From NCBI GenBank assembly GCA_902651635.1, contig CACRSC010001917.1:87218-151217 (forward strand): a stretch of DNA of 64,000 bases, read 5' to 3'. The notes under the pieces were generated by a model. The model saw only the letters and a list, made by a program, of their open reading frames with translations. It was not told where the DNA came from and did not search any database. Source of the stretch: Mastigamoeba balamuthi (lineage: Eukaryota; Evosea; Mastigamoebida; Mastigamoebidae). Numbering within the stretch: position 1 is the first letter of the stretch; every line of letters starts with the position of its first letter. The position numbers were made by a program, and so were the translations under genes. Shown piece by piece: positions 43,411 through 54,900 of the stretch.

Positions 43411-46400
43411 GAGAGTCTTTTTCTCCCCCGATGGAATAAGACCCCCCACGCGTATCTCAATGGTGCACCATGGGCACCGCTGCACAGCGCAGTGGCCCTG
43501 GCTCTCGGCATCAGCGACCTGGCAGATCTTAGGCCTGGCACTCGTGGTCCTCACCACGGCGGCACTTACCCTGCCCCCAGGGTGCCACAAGGCGCTGCCT
43601 GGGACCGGCACCACGATGCCACTCGGGGCAGGTACTCCTGCCTGCCCCCCCCCACTACCCCACATGCACGCCCACAAACACCTCCCAGGGCTGGGCACGC
43701 CCATGGCCCGTGGAGTAATGCCCCGCGGCGCTCCAAACCAGCCATCAACTGAAACACCCCCCAAGACCAAAAGTCATAACAAGACCTCTACCCACAAAGC
43801 CTGGCACCAAGGGCCCAGTCCCACCGCATCGCAGCATAAACAGGGCCCCGGGCCTGCAGCCGATGCCGCTGCTCGTACGCAACATGAACTGTCCGCCTGC
43901 TCCCTTCATCCCCGCCTCGCTTTCCGAGAAATATCCCAGCCCACACCCAGAAATACTGAAGAACACGTACCATAAAATGGCGGCAAAAAGTGCAAACAAA
44001 GACACAGCAGTACACACCAGCCAAAGCATGGAGGAGACTCCGCTCACTGGCCCCCCAGCGGCGACAGACGCACCCCCCCTGACAAAACACCCACGCGAGG
44101 AGTCGGTGCCAACTAACGCAGACCGCATGCAAACAGATAGATAGCGATACCGAGAAACAACAGCCAGAAGCCCGTAGTGCACCAGCAAAGGACAATGCAC
44201 CAGCTCAGAGCCTTGCGACTGACATGCTAGACATAGAGATCCTCCTGGCCCTCATCCAGGCGCACATGCTGGTAGAGACGGACGAACCCTGTAAACAGAA
44301 ACTAGTGGAGCTGACCTGCCTGGACGAAATCGCCCTGGTAGCCTACTTCTCCCGGTCGATGGACAAAGACGACATTGCACTACGGGAGACAGCGAGAGCC
44401 CCTAAGAGCTGGCCGCAGGTGATCCACAGCTGGGCGCAGCCTGCGCAACGGACACAGCCGTCCAGAGCCCTACCCAGCTCAAGCGAGGGAAAAGATCAAC
44501 CCCCACTTCCGAGTTACCAGCCCACTCCAGCACCGTGGCCAAACAAGACGGTTGTCACATGGGGGCAGGCCGCTACGCACAATCCCACACAGGATGACCA
44601 CTACACAGACCCCGCCCCCAGCCCGAGATCAGTCAATAGCCTATCTGGCGAGCCCCTAGCACCACTGAGAGCGATAGAAGACACAGTACACGAGACGACA
44701 ATGAAGGAAGCAATCACCCTCGTGGCAGGCACATGATCGCATGAACAAGAAGCACGCCAAGCAGCTATGACAGGGATGGAACTCCTCGACCTGTTCTGGG
44801 AGACTTATAAAATCAATGTCACGGCAAATTCGGCCTTCATAGAGTATGTTGGTAAAAACAGCATAATGTTCCCGGCCCCCAATACGGCAGTGTATCGCAA
44901 GTGTCAGGAGATAGAGGTGGCACAAAGGACCGAGGGTTACTTGCCAGAAACGAAATTATGGGTCCTCACGGAGGCCAGAATACCCTTCGCGGTCTATGTC
45001 CTACACGCCGATAAGTGCAAACCCTGCCCGCGAGAGCTAGGGGAACTGGGACTCTGAAACCTAGCTGACGTTATACAAAGCAAACGTGCACAGGAGGTGC
45101 TGAAATGGCTTAACGCACTGGTACCAGATGGAATTATGCCTGAAACGGACATAGAATCCATACTCCCACGTCTAAATGAAGATTTCATGGTGGCCTTCCT
45201 GCCACACCACAGCATAGGCAAGATGAGGCTAACTGCGAATACAGCAGGACACACCATACGGACATGGCAACATCTCTCGCAATGAAACTCCCTTATGCAG
45301 ATGGAGAGAAACGTCCTCCTGGACACGGGAACCCCAGCCGAGATCGGCCCCACACTAAATGAATCACTCATACATGAAGTGGGCAACCGCGGGTGGCAAG
45401 TAAATAGGAAAATAACCGAGGGACTGATACGACACCTGGTAAGAAGCAACCAAGGCAAACCAATGCACAAATCCGTGGATCTGAGCAGGATGGGATACCG
45501 CTTTAACACCAATCTAGAGCTCCAATGGCCCTTCACATCAAACACAGGAGATGGCACCTGGAAAGACTGGCTCATCATAGTGACGGATGGGTCATACGAC
45601 CCGAGCTCAGGCAAGATGGCGATGGCCATAGTAGTGGACAGACACCCAGACATGAACGAAGCCATACAAGTCATGGGCGTCTGTGCCTCATGGACACCGG
45701 AACTACTTGCAGTCGAATATGTGACAGAAATCATGGACCTGACCTCCAAATGCATCATAGCATGCGACAACGACCTGATAGTAAACACACTAAATGAAGG
45801 AGACCTCACTACAGTGGTGGACAAAGATGCAGTCCACAGATTCATCTGACTATGCGAACTCGCACAAGCCAATGGAGGCAATGTTATACTCCAACACATC
45901 CACAGCCATCAATTGGAAGGACGAGGGCAGGAAAGTGACGCCACAAAAGCCCGTATTGCACAGGACAATCAATGATGGGGAACTGAATTACAGAGGGTCA
46001 TCCACCTGAACGTGAAAGCAAACCAGCTAGCACAACAGGCATTGACACTAGATAGATGCCACGAACCGGACCATCCGTTGTGGGGGATAGAGCTCGCCTG
46101 CATCCAAGAACTCACCATGGTAGCACTGCTGAAACCCATGCACAACTTCCACACAGTGTTCAGTATCGCCAGGCGACACCGCCTGCACCACTGCGAAGCA
46201 GCAGAGATGGCCGCAGGAATGACAAAAGTCTCCCTGGTCCTCCTCCATGAAAAAACCAGAAAACAAGCCCAGCAAATGGGAGGCCTCCGATGGCATCAAG
46301 CCATCATGGGCACCTATCGCACACACAATAACGCACAAGCAGTGACCCCCCACACGAGTGTGGAATGACCTGGCCCCTTGCACGCGGCTACATTGGAGCG

Positions 46401-47341
46401 ACCCCAGATGCCCCTTCTGTAATATAAAAGCTGACTCCCTGACCCATCGCCTCTGGACCTGCCCCCAACAGAACCAATGGCGCACCAAACTCACTAGCAT
46501 CATAGGAATACCCCAAACAGAGCTGAAGTTATGAGCACACGCCCAAGCTACCAAAAACAAAGACGCAGCCCCCATACACTACACACTAGCATATGGAACA
46601 TGGGCCAAGAACCAACAATTGAAAAAACAGCTCGAAATACAGGAAGAATGGGTCGCCACCATGCGAGACTGGCTGGAAGACATGAGCCACATAGACAACC
46701 AAAAGGCACACGAAGCACAAAAGAGACTGATCCCCGGAGATACCATCAAAACCCCCTTCGACTGCCCAGACACCACCCGCCCCACAAAACGCCCCAGACT
46801 GCCCACAAGACGACGGAGGACCTTTATGGTCACCGAGCCAACACTAGAAGACATGCAACACAAGGGCACACAGCAAACACCCCTCACACTGAACCAACCA
46901 CTACCAAAAAAACTGCACCACACAGCCCCTGTATCGCACTGCCAGACCACCCTAACTGCACCACCAGTGAAGCCTCAGGCAGCACTACTACCCCCAACAG
47001 TCAACAAAAGGACCACACCAGACATACCCAATGTCTCAGCGCCAGACACTGCCGTCATCAAACGTGCCCTCAAACGCCGGCGCATCCCGAACATTGATTG
47101 TAACCACACCATAATCAACATGTTCACCAAGTATGCGAACAAGGCGAGGATCCAACAACAGGACGCGGTCCTGGAACCAGTACTCCTGGAACCGCCCCTG
47201 AACATACCCCCCCAGATCACACAACACGCACGCCCCCCCCCCAAACACACCACCCACCATAACACCCCCCCCAACGCCCCTGGCCTGAAAGGGCCCATCC
47301 CTCACTGGTAGCGGAATGGAAAACGATGTTTCTTTCTTTCT
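43411..47341 (+). mobile_element. Broken retroelement with RNase H domain (LINE-like, class uncertain)
   Basis: 3.9 kb flanked by a 16-bp direct repeat. Parts in order: a proline-rich leader (43430-44150), unassigned frames (44224-45280), an RNase H-like domain (about 45560-46060; TDGSYD, ELLAVEY, CDNDLIVN, HSHQ), a Cys-Cys-His-Cys knuckle (CPFCNIKADSLTHRLWTCP, about 46400-46460), and a Pro/Thr-rich basic tail to 47311. RNase H followed by such a knuckle is typical of several non-LTR retrotransposon clades. I cannot see a reverse transcriptase, so a large part may be missing. It is broken, with several interruptions. Codon use and A/C-rich composition differ from host genes. Confidence 0.6.
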
Positions 47342-47357
47342 TCAAAGATTTGTCAAA
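47342..47357. repeat. 16-bp direct repeat, right
   Basis: Second copy of TCAAAGATTTGTCAAA, preceded by a T/C-rich end (TTTCTTTCTT). Confidence 0.65.
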
Positions 47358-47510
47358 TTTGCTCACTGCACTCACACAGGGCACTGTGGCTCGGGCTGGG
47401 AAACCACGAATGCTCTCAGCAGAGGAAGAGACAGAGGTCATTATTGGTTGCCTGATTTCAAGAGGGAATATGGTAAACTGGCTCTTACATGTGGGTGGTG
47501 TCAAGTGAAT
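47358..47510 (+). mobile_element. Possible pogo/Tigger-like transposase fragment
   Basis: In the frame crossing the direct repeat: NLLTALTQGTVARAGKPRML, SAEEETEVIIGCLISRG. A G-(K/R)-P-x-x-L-(S/T)-x-x-E-E helix-turn-helix is typical of pogo/CENP-B-like transposases. It would be the sequence into which the retroelement inserted. Weak evidence, short match. Confidence 0.3.
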
Positions 47511-48813
47511 GGACGGGTTTCTCTCTTGTAACAACCTGCAAGACCAGTATCCAAAAAGCCAATTGAGGCGCAGAGGGCTCGCAAAGCACAGCCAGAGATC
47601 ACTGTTGAGTGGTGCCGCCTTGTTACACACACTCACTCATGCTTTAGTGGTGATACAGCATACTATTACGAACCAGGTGATGATGTCTGCATGTACACAT
47701 CATCGCTATCAGGTTGTCTCATTGATGTCACAATCATAATACTAGGCACTTCAGTCAATGTAGATGCCAGGGCAGACGTTCGAAAACAAAGGTGGAAGCT
47801 TATTGCGACAGAGAATGCCACACAGAGTGATCAGTCACTGGTAGGTGATCTACAATGGGTCTTTCAAAGCTGAAATGGATAGCCCTGGAATTCTGATTTT
47901 TATGGCACTTCACTAGACTTCAAACTCGAATTGCCATGGACAACAATGTTTATGCCATAGTCATGCCGTCAATCCGAGTATCCAGCATCCATCATCTTGC
48001 GCTGCACCACAGGCTGATTGAGGCACTCGACCGGAGAGATTCTGGTCCACACACACATGGTTATGCAATGCTGGCTGTTATGTCTGCACTCGCCCATGCT
48101 CCACACAGTATTCACAACAACACGATCTCGCCCAGCGCCAGGAATGTGAGCGGGATGGGAATGGAGAGTACTTGAGTGAGTGTTGCTGGGGGAATGGCTA
48201 AAGATCGAGGCGCACCTCCCCAGGAAGTCACGCCGTGCACTTATGTGTGCTGCACTGGTGCCACCTCCACACACCAAAGGACGCCCAGTGAGCCGGGAGT
48301 GACAACGTCATAAATGAACGCACTGGTGCCCTGGAGGTGGGCGTACCAGCAGAGGTCGTAGTGGCCCGGGGCAGGGGCGACCATGGCTCTACAAAGAGCA
48401 CGGCGATGACAGGGGTGGTTTCCCGATTTCTGGAGAGCGCAGTGAATAAAGCCTCCAGGACGAAGGTGGCTGGGGGCAGCCTACCCAGAACCGGGCTCAT
48501 TCAGGTGCTCTTCGGCAGTGAAGTCGAATCCAGAGACTGTGAGCTCGAAAAAAAGGAGAGAAGGGGCTTTCAGGTTCATACAGAGGACAGTGAGAGGTGT
48601 TCTGAAACTTCACGACTTCGTCGATCGCAACAGGACCTTGTACACAATCATCAATTGCAAGGCCTTTCACCACCTGGGGAGTGTGGGCAGCACATCAGCT
48701 CATGGGGGGGATTCTGTGGAATATCTTATCTGTCAATTATAGTTCCCCTCCGGTTTCAGGATTCTCGAGGCGGGGTATCTAATCTATCACTTTTTAGTTC
48801 CCCTCCTGCGGTT
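47511..48813. other. Transition from repeat block to GC-rich gene block
   Basis: No intact gene. From about 48600 it is a diverged copy of 49856-50069, the flank of the following duplicated gene. Contains GAATATCTTATCTG and GGGTATCTAATCTATC at 48718-48790, upstream of the start at 48814. Confidence 0.4.
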
Positions 48814-49450
48814 ATGAGCAGCAAGAGATCCCGGAAAGCGTCGCCGCGCGCCCCCTCGGCCGCGGCCCAGAGGCGCGAGTGGGAGTCGCTGTCGTTCTTC
48901 GCCCGCGTGCGCCTGCAGGCCGAGGCGCTGTCGTGGGCGCACCACAGCCGGCTGGGCTCTGCCAGCCCAGTGGCCCTCGCTGGCTGGCAGCTCCTCCGCG
49001 ACGTCTTCTGGCGCTACGTCGCCCCGCTCGACCCGCCCCTGCTCGTCGCCTACGTGCCGAGGTCCCCGCCCAGGCAGCCGCCCGCAGTGGCTGTGCTGCG
49101 CCCGGGCGAGGGCTGCGGCGGCCATCGCGACCAGCTGGTCGACAGTGCGCTCGCACACTGGATTTTCCGGATATTTCGCGGAGGAAAATATCGAAGCAAT
49201 TGATTTTATTCAGAGCGCGAGCGCGGTATTAATTATTTCCCCTATTTTTTGTGTGTTTAGTGGATTTGATACCGGCGTCTGGGCGAGACTTTGGGTCGAC
49301 GCCCGCGAGCTACAACGACGCGACGTCGCTGGTGCCGGTGGCCCACTGCGCCAGGGAGGTGGCCGTCGCGACGACGTACGAGACGGGGTACCCGTCGGTG
49401 CCGTTTGTGACGGTCAGCGTCTACGACGCGCAGACGGGGGCCCCCGTGAC
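48814..49450 (+). CDS. Duplicate 5' part of unknown gene, cut by N
   Basis: Exon 1 48814-49144, intron 49145-49260, exon 2 from 49261 to the N at 49451. Almost base-identical to 50070-50706, including the intron; the one difference I saw in exon 1 (CGG/CGT) is silent. See the complete copy for the description. It may be an intact paralogue interrupted by the scaffold gap. Confidence 0.7.
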
Positions 49451-49451
49451 N
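49451..49451. other. Unresolved base N (probable scaffold join 3)
   Basis: Interrupts exon 2 of the first gene copy; sequence to the right is unrelated to that exon. Confidence 0.8.
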
Positions 49452-50069
49452 GGCCCTGTTGGTGTTGTGTGCCCTCCCTCTTTCGGTCCTACCCCAACTG
49501 ACCGCCTTCGCACGTGCACAGGTCACTGAGTGGGGCCTACTCGACAGTGATATTCGAGATGAGGCGCGGCTGAGCTTTCAGCCTGTGGGGGTTCAGCCGC
49601 ACCTCATCTCGAAGAAGCCGTGGAGGCAGCTGCCAACGTTCAGATAGAGGGATGATCTGGTGGTAGCGGAGATGGCGGTGGGGAGAGCCGAGGTTGTGTG
49701 CGCGCAGCTGCTGCAGCGATGCTCTCACGTGTCCCACTGGCGATTGGGCTGTATTCTGGTTGAGGAGGTATTAGTGCGGGGATGCAAGCCCTTCCATTGT
49801 TGTCCTTCCGAATGGAAGGAGTACCAAGGCAGAATCAACTGATGCAATACAGTCGGATGTTCTGTAACTTCACGGCTGCGTAGATCGCAGCAGGACCTGC
49901 ACACGATCAAAGAAGGCCTCGCGTGCCTGTCACCAGAGCGGGGCAGCAAAATCAGGATTCTCGGGGGATAATCTGCGGGAGGTTGATCCGGTTTCAGGAT
50001 TCTCGGGGGGAAAATCTGCGGAGTTACGCGGTATCTGATCTATCAATTTATAGTTCCCCTCCTGCGGTT
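49452..50069. promoter_or_regulatory. Upstream region of complete gene copy
   Basis: First 400 bp unassigned, with a near-duplicated GAGATGAGG(C/T)GCGGCTGA element in inverted orientation around 49555-49610. The last 210 bp contain CAGGATTCTCGGGGG twice, AAAATCTGCGG and GGTATCTGATCTATCAA, diverged from but alignable with 48600-48813. Confidence 0.4.
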
Positions 50070-51493
50070 ATGAGCAGCAAGAGATCCCGTAAAGCGTCGC
50101 CGCGCGCCCCCTCGGCCGCGGCCCAGAGGCGCGAGTGGGAGTCGCTGTCGTTCTTCGCCCGCGTGCGCCTGCAGGCCGAGGCGCTGTCGTGGGCGCACCA
50201 CAGCCGGCTGGGCTCTGCCAGCCCAGTGGCCCTCGCTGGCTGGCAGCTCCTCCGCGACGTCTTCTGGCGCTACGTCGCCCCGCTCGACCCGCCCCTGCTC
50301 GTCGCCTACGTGCCGAGGTCCCCGCCCAGGCAGCCGCCCGCAGTGGCTGTGCTGCGCCCGGGCGAGGGCTGCGGCGGCCATCGCGACCAGCTGGTCGACA
50401 GTGCGCTCGCACACTGGATTTTCCGGATATTTCGCGGAGGAAAATATCGAAGCAATTGATTTTATTCAGAGCGCGAGCGCGGTATTAATTATTTCCCCTA
50501 TTTTTTGTGTGTTTAGTGGATTTGATACCGGCGTCTGGGCGAGACTTTGGGTCGACGCCCGCGAGCTACAACGACGCGACGTCGCTGGTGCCGGTGGCCC
50601 ACTGCGCCAGGGAGGTGGCCGTCGCGACGACGTACGAGACGGGGTACCCGTCGGTGCCGTTTGTGACGGTCAGCGTCTACGACGCGCAGACGGGGGCCCC
50701 CGTGACGGGGTTCAGCGTCCGGGGCCTGCTGGGCGCGTGCACGGTCCGCCCGGACCCCTCGCAGCAGCGCCTGGCGACCGCGTGCCTCTCGGTGACGCTG
50801 CACTGGGACACCAGGGTCGTCGTGGTGCCGCTGGCCGGCGGTGAGGCCTTCGCCGTCGAGCCCGCGGCGCACTTTGCGCCCCTGAGCGCGGCGTGGGTCG
50901 GCGACGACCTCGTCTGCTTCGTCTGCGCGCGGCACGCGTTCCTCGTCGACGTGTGCGCGCGGGCCGTCACGTGGTCGCGCAGCTTCGGGTACCGCCCCTA
51001 CGCCAACGAGGACCACTCGCTGGTCGCTGGCAGCTGCCTGCTCTACTCGGACAACAAGGGCTCCGTGCACAGCGTCCGCCTGCTCGGCGGCGCCAAGGGC
51101 AGCGGCGGCAGCGGGGCGCTGGTGCCCGCGCACAGCGTGTCGGTGCCGCACACAGACCACAGGCCCCCGCCGCTGGCCGCGGTCGGCGCGAGCCTCGTGG
51201 CGGCCTACTGCCTCGACAGGGGCATCGTCACGCTGATCGAGGTCGCCGAGGACGGGTCGCTGGCGGTGGTCAACAAGTTCTCGTCGGACAACGCGGTCAG
51301 GTGCAGGCAGGGGGCCAGCGGGGCGGGTTCGGTCATGTACTTCCCCAGCCAGAACAGAGGGTTCCCCGTCATGTCCGTCGACATGGCCAGCGGCGAGAAC
51401 CTGCACAAGTACGTCATCGGAGACCAACGAGACTGCAGCGTTGCCATCATGGCCCTGTCGTCACGCACAGAGGGTTCCAGTGACAATCAGTAG
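50070..51493 (+). CDS. Unknown protein, possibly beta-propeller-like
   Basis: Two exons (50070-50400, 50517-51493; 116-bp A/T-rich intron) give 435 residues. The N-terminal ~60 residues are basic then helical (MSSKRSRKASPRAPSAA, EWESLSFFARVRLQAEAL). The rest is beta-rich with repeated four-strand blocks (FVTVSVYDAQTGAPV, LSVTLHWDTRVVVVPLAGGE, LVCFVCARHAFLVDV, CLLYSDNKGSVHSV, VTLIEVAEDGSLAVV), suggesting a degenerate propeller. No WD or kelch motif is strict enough to name it. The intron contains GGATATTTC and GGAAAATATC words like those in promoters. Confidence 0.65.
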
Positions 51494-52880
51494 TGTAGCA
51501 AAGCAGCCAGCACAGCACACCATTGCAACAAAAGACAGCTGGATGTTAAAGGACTGGATGCAGCAAGCCACTACCCAACAATTGATAGCATTCGTTTTCA
51601 GTGAAAGACCCTTTGGGCATGCTGAAGGACCTGTCTCGGACACCGAGACCGCGTCTGGGCTTAAGTATGCCCTTGTTGTACAACAGGTACACCATCGCGA
51701 CGGCATTCACATCATCAGTGATGGTGACGTGCGTGATCGGGCACACCAACCTGAAGTACGTGCCCACAGCAAGGGTGTGGCTTGGGGGAAGAGAGGGGAG
51801 GTGGTGGTGCAATAGAGGGTGGTGAAGAGACAGCAGGCAGGTGACACAGCCATGCTCCAGACCAAGAGGTCCCAGATGAGAAGATAGGATCAAGGAACTT
51901 TCCCGCTACAGCCATCCCATGATGAGGTGGAATAACCCCCCTGCGGCATGCAAGGGCCCATAACTACTCCTGCATGGCACGCGCAGTCGGCTGTGGTGCA
52001 GCAAGAAAGATGCAGTAGCATGGAGGAGATAGATGCAGCAACACTATCACACACACCACCTCACACATGCGAGAAAGTGAGGTTGAGGGGCAGCACAGGC
52101 AGCTGCCCCCCTGACCATCCTCCTTCCAGAAGATACACACATCACAGCCATGCTGCCACTCACCTGCCCCGTACACTCACTTCCAGAGAAGATCTGCAGC
52201 ATCGATGGGGCATGGCGCAGGCAGGGGATAGGTGGCTTGCCCTCTGTCTTTGCTCCATGGGCATCATCCAGTCCCACCGTATGCACATCGCAGGTGCATC
52301 GACACGCCCCTCTCCTCCCTTGATCCCCCAAGCCCAGTGCACCATGGTGCACCTTGATTAGACACCAAGGCAATGAAGACAGCCTCCTTAACACACTTGG
52401 GCACCACCCTTGACAGCCAAGCACCAGAGCTGCCTTGGTGCACATTTGGTGAAAAAGTCCCTTGTCGCTCATGCATGGCCTCATGGAGGCCATGTCCAAG
52501 CCCGCAGATTCTGCGCAGGTCGTTTGTGCCACTGCTTGTCACTGCCACCACTGTGTGCACCTGCGGCAGCAGGCCCCTGTCGGCTTTGTGCTTGTCAAGG
52601 TCGATGGGACACAAAAGAATCTTGTCCTGTTCAAGCAGTTGATCTTTCATGTAATTTCCGGACGCTGACCAGCTAACAGTTTTCTTTGCATCTGCAGAAT
52701 CTTTCGCGTGGTCCCCAGTGGGCAGCCAGATATCCATCCCACAGAGCAATATTCAGTTGTCTCCTTGCAAGAGTCAGTCTAACGGTGTCTGTATTGACTG
52801 TGGATGTTTGATGTTGCCTGCTGAGGGAGGGACACACCCCTCGCAGTCATTACACTGGGGAAGCACGGCAGCAGCCCGTC
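51494..52880. other. Intergenic 1.4 kb, convergent ends
   Basis: Between the propeller-like gene (+) and galactose mutarotase (-). A minus-strand frame (52264-52749, 161 codons) has modest complexity but no recognisable domain and no splice-linked partner; I do not call it. No repeats noticed. Confidence 0.35.
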
Positions 52881-54627
52881 TCAGTTGTGCTCGAGGACGG
52901 TGAACTTGAAGACAGTCTTCTCGTGCAGCGTCTTGCCCGGGTGCAGCTCCGTCGTCGGGAACTCCTTGTGGTTGGGAGAGTCGGGGAAGTGCTGCGTCTC
53001 GAGGCAGAACCCGGTCCTGGCCAGAGGCGCGAGACACGCTCGTTCAGGCGCACGAAACCGAGCCCAGGGGGGGAGCGAAGAGCGCACCTCCTCGTGTAGT
53101 GCTTGCCGCCCTTGCCGTTGATGTCGATCCAGTTGCCCGAGTAGAACTGCACGCCGGGCTGCGTGGTCCTGACCTCGAGCACGCGCCCGCTCTTGGGCTC
53201 CACGACCCTCGCGGCCACGATCTGCAGACCCGACCGGAACCAGTTGGAACCCGCCTCGAGAGACGCTGCAGAGGTGTGGCGGGGAAAAGGGGGCGCACGT
53301 CGAGCGAGCCCTTGGAGTTGAGGACGTAGTTGTGGTCGTAGCCGTGGCCGTTGGCGAGGGCCACGTGGGCCTGGTCGATGGTCGGGGCGATGGCCGCGGG
53401 CGTGCGGAGGTCCATGGGGGTGCCCTGCACCGGCAGCAGCTTGCCCGTCGCCGCCATCGTGGCGTCGGTCTCGACGTACGTGTCGGCGTCGATCATGAAC
53501 ACGTGGTTCAGCACGTCGCCGCAGCCCTCCCCGGCCAGGTTGAAGTACGCGTGGTTCGTCAGGTTCACGATCGTCGCCTCTGCAAACGCGTCAGCAACCG
53601 CAGGAAAATCAATTGTAAAGCGTGGGGGATAAAATAAAGAGCCCTCTGCAAACGCGCCAGCAAAACCGGAGGAAAATCAATTGTAAACAAAAAGAGCGGG
53701 ATTGGGCACTGCGAAATCAATTGTAAACCGTGGGGGGAAAAGAGCCTCTGCAAACACGCCAGCAAAACCGCAGGAAAATCAATTGTAAACCGGGAAAGAA
53801 GGGCGGGATTGGGCACTGCGGACCCTTGGGGGCCTGCGCGACGAAGCCGATGGAGAGCTCGTTGCTGGTGGCGGCGAGGTGGAAGGTGACGGTGACGTGG
53901 AGCTCGCCGGGGTAGCCCTGGTCGCCGGCGGGGCTCGTGAGCGAGAGGACCAGGCGGGCGCCGTTGTCCGTGCGGCTGGCGCCCGCGTAGTCGACGGCCC
54001 ACATGCGCCTGTCGAAGCCCTCGACGCCGCCGTGCAGGTGGTTCTCGCCGTTGTTCCTCGCCAGCTCGTACTGCTTGCCCAGCAGCTCGAACTTGCCCTG
54101 CGCGCATCAGGATTAATCTCGATTTCCCGATCCGGCCAAAGACGAGGGAAAACAAATCTGCTCGCTGATTTTTCGCTGACACACGGAAAAAGGCCCAACC
54201 GTTTTTTCGCCGTCTTATGGAAAAAACGGAAACTGCTCCGCGCACAAGGGACGGCGGGCGCAGAGAGAGAGGACGGGGGAGCGCACGTTGCGGATCCTGT
54301 TGCAGTAGCGGCCGACGGTGGAGCCGAAGTAGAGGGAGTTGCGGGCCACGTACTCCTCGGGGCCGTCGAACCCCAGCAGCACGTCGCGCACCAGCCCGTG
54401 GCGGTCGGGCGTCCTCACCGCCATCAGGATGGCCCCGTAGTCGGTGACATCGGCCTCCACGACCCCTGCCGTGGATAAAAACTCGTTGAGACCCGAGACA
54501 AGACGCGCTGGAGAAGCCAGCAGAGGGCGGGGAGGGGGGTTGCGAAACCGTTGGAGAGACGGTAGACGGAGGCGGTGCGGGTGCCCACAGCGACGCTGCG
54601 GACGACGGAGATGGAGGGGGCTGCCAT
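52881..54627 (-). CDS. galM: Aldose 1-epimerase (galactose mutarotase)
   Basis: Interconverts alpha and beta anomers of galactose/glucose, first step of the Leloir pathway; cytosolic. Six exons: 54549-54627, 54287-54465, 53824-54097, 53299-53579, 53088-53254 and 52881-53016; 371 residues, slightly longer than typical. Motifs: [35 protein letters not shown] (catalytic His), [22 protein letters not shown] (including the Glu/Gln substrate region), [14 protein letters not shown] (catalytic Glu), P-T-T-E near the end. Intron 3 (53580-53823) is filled by a tandem repeat. Intron 4 needs a GAG acceptor to keep frame. The 5' flank has GGAATATCCC and GCGATATCTATCGG at 54685-54715. Confidence 0.95.
53582..53822 (-). 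repeat. Intronic minisatellite in galM
   Basis: Three to four imperfect units sharing CTCTGCAAACGCGCCAGCAA, AACCG(C/G)AGGAAAATCAATTG and GGGATTGGGCACTGCG. Units vary by internal deletion. Confined to the intron. Confidence 0.85.
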
Positions 54628-54900
54628 GTGGGGTGGGATGGGGGACAACAAACCGGTGTGCTGTTGTTTGCAAATAACGAGTATGCGGAATATCCCTGCG
54701 GCCGCGATATCTATCGGGTGGCGGCTGTGACGTTGCTCGCACGGATTTCCTCCCTGTGTTTCCCCGCTGCATGGAAAAGCAACAGAGGGCTCCAAAAAGG
54801 AGCTGCCAGGGGCACTTGTGTCATCGACGAACCACGGATTTCGTGGGCAAAGCATGTTTGGGTTGCTTCTTGATGTGAGGAGAGCGTGTATCTACAATGC
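54628..54900. promoter_or_regulatory. galM upstream region
   Basis: 273 bp between the galM start and the stop of the fusion gene, both on the minus strand. Contains the A/T words GGAATATCCC and GCGATATCTATCGG about 60-90 bases before the galM ATG. Confidence 0.4.

Noticed and set aside
45295-45400. DTG tripeptide just before the RNase H domain, suggestive of a retroviral-type protease
   Set aside because: No room for a reverse transcriptase between it and the RNase H, and no other protease motif. Probably chance.
52264-52749. 161-codon minus-strand frame
   Set aside because: No recognisable domain, no splice partner and no conserved copy in the window.
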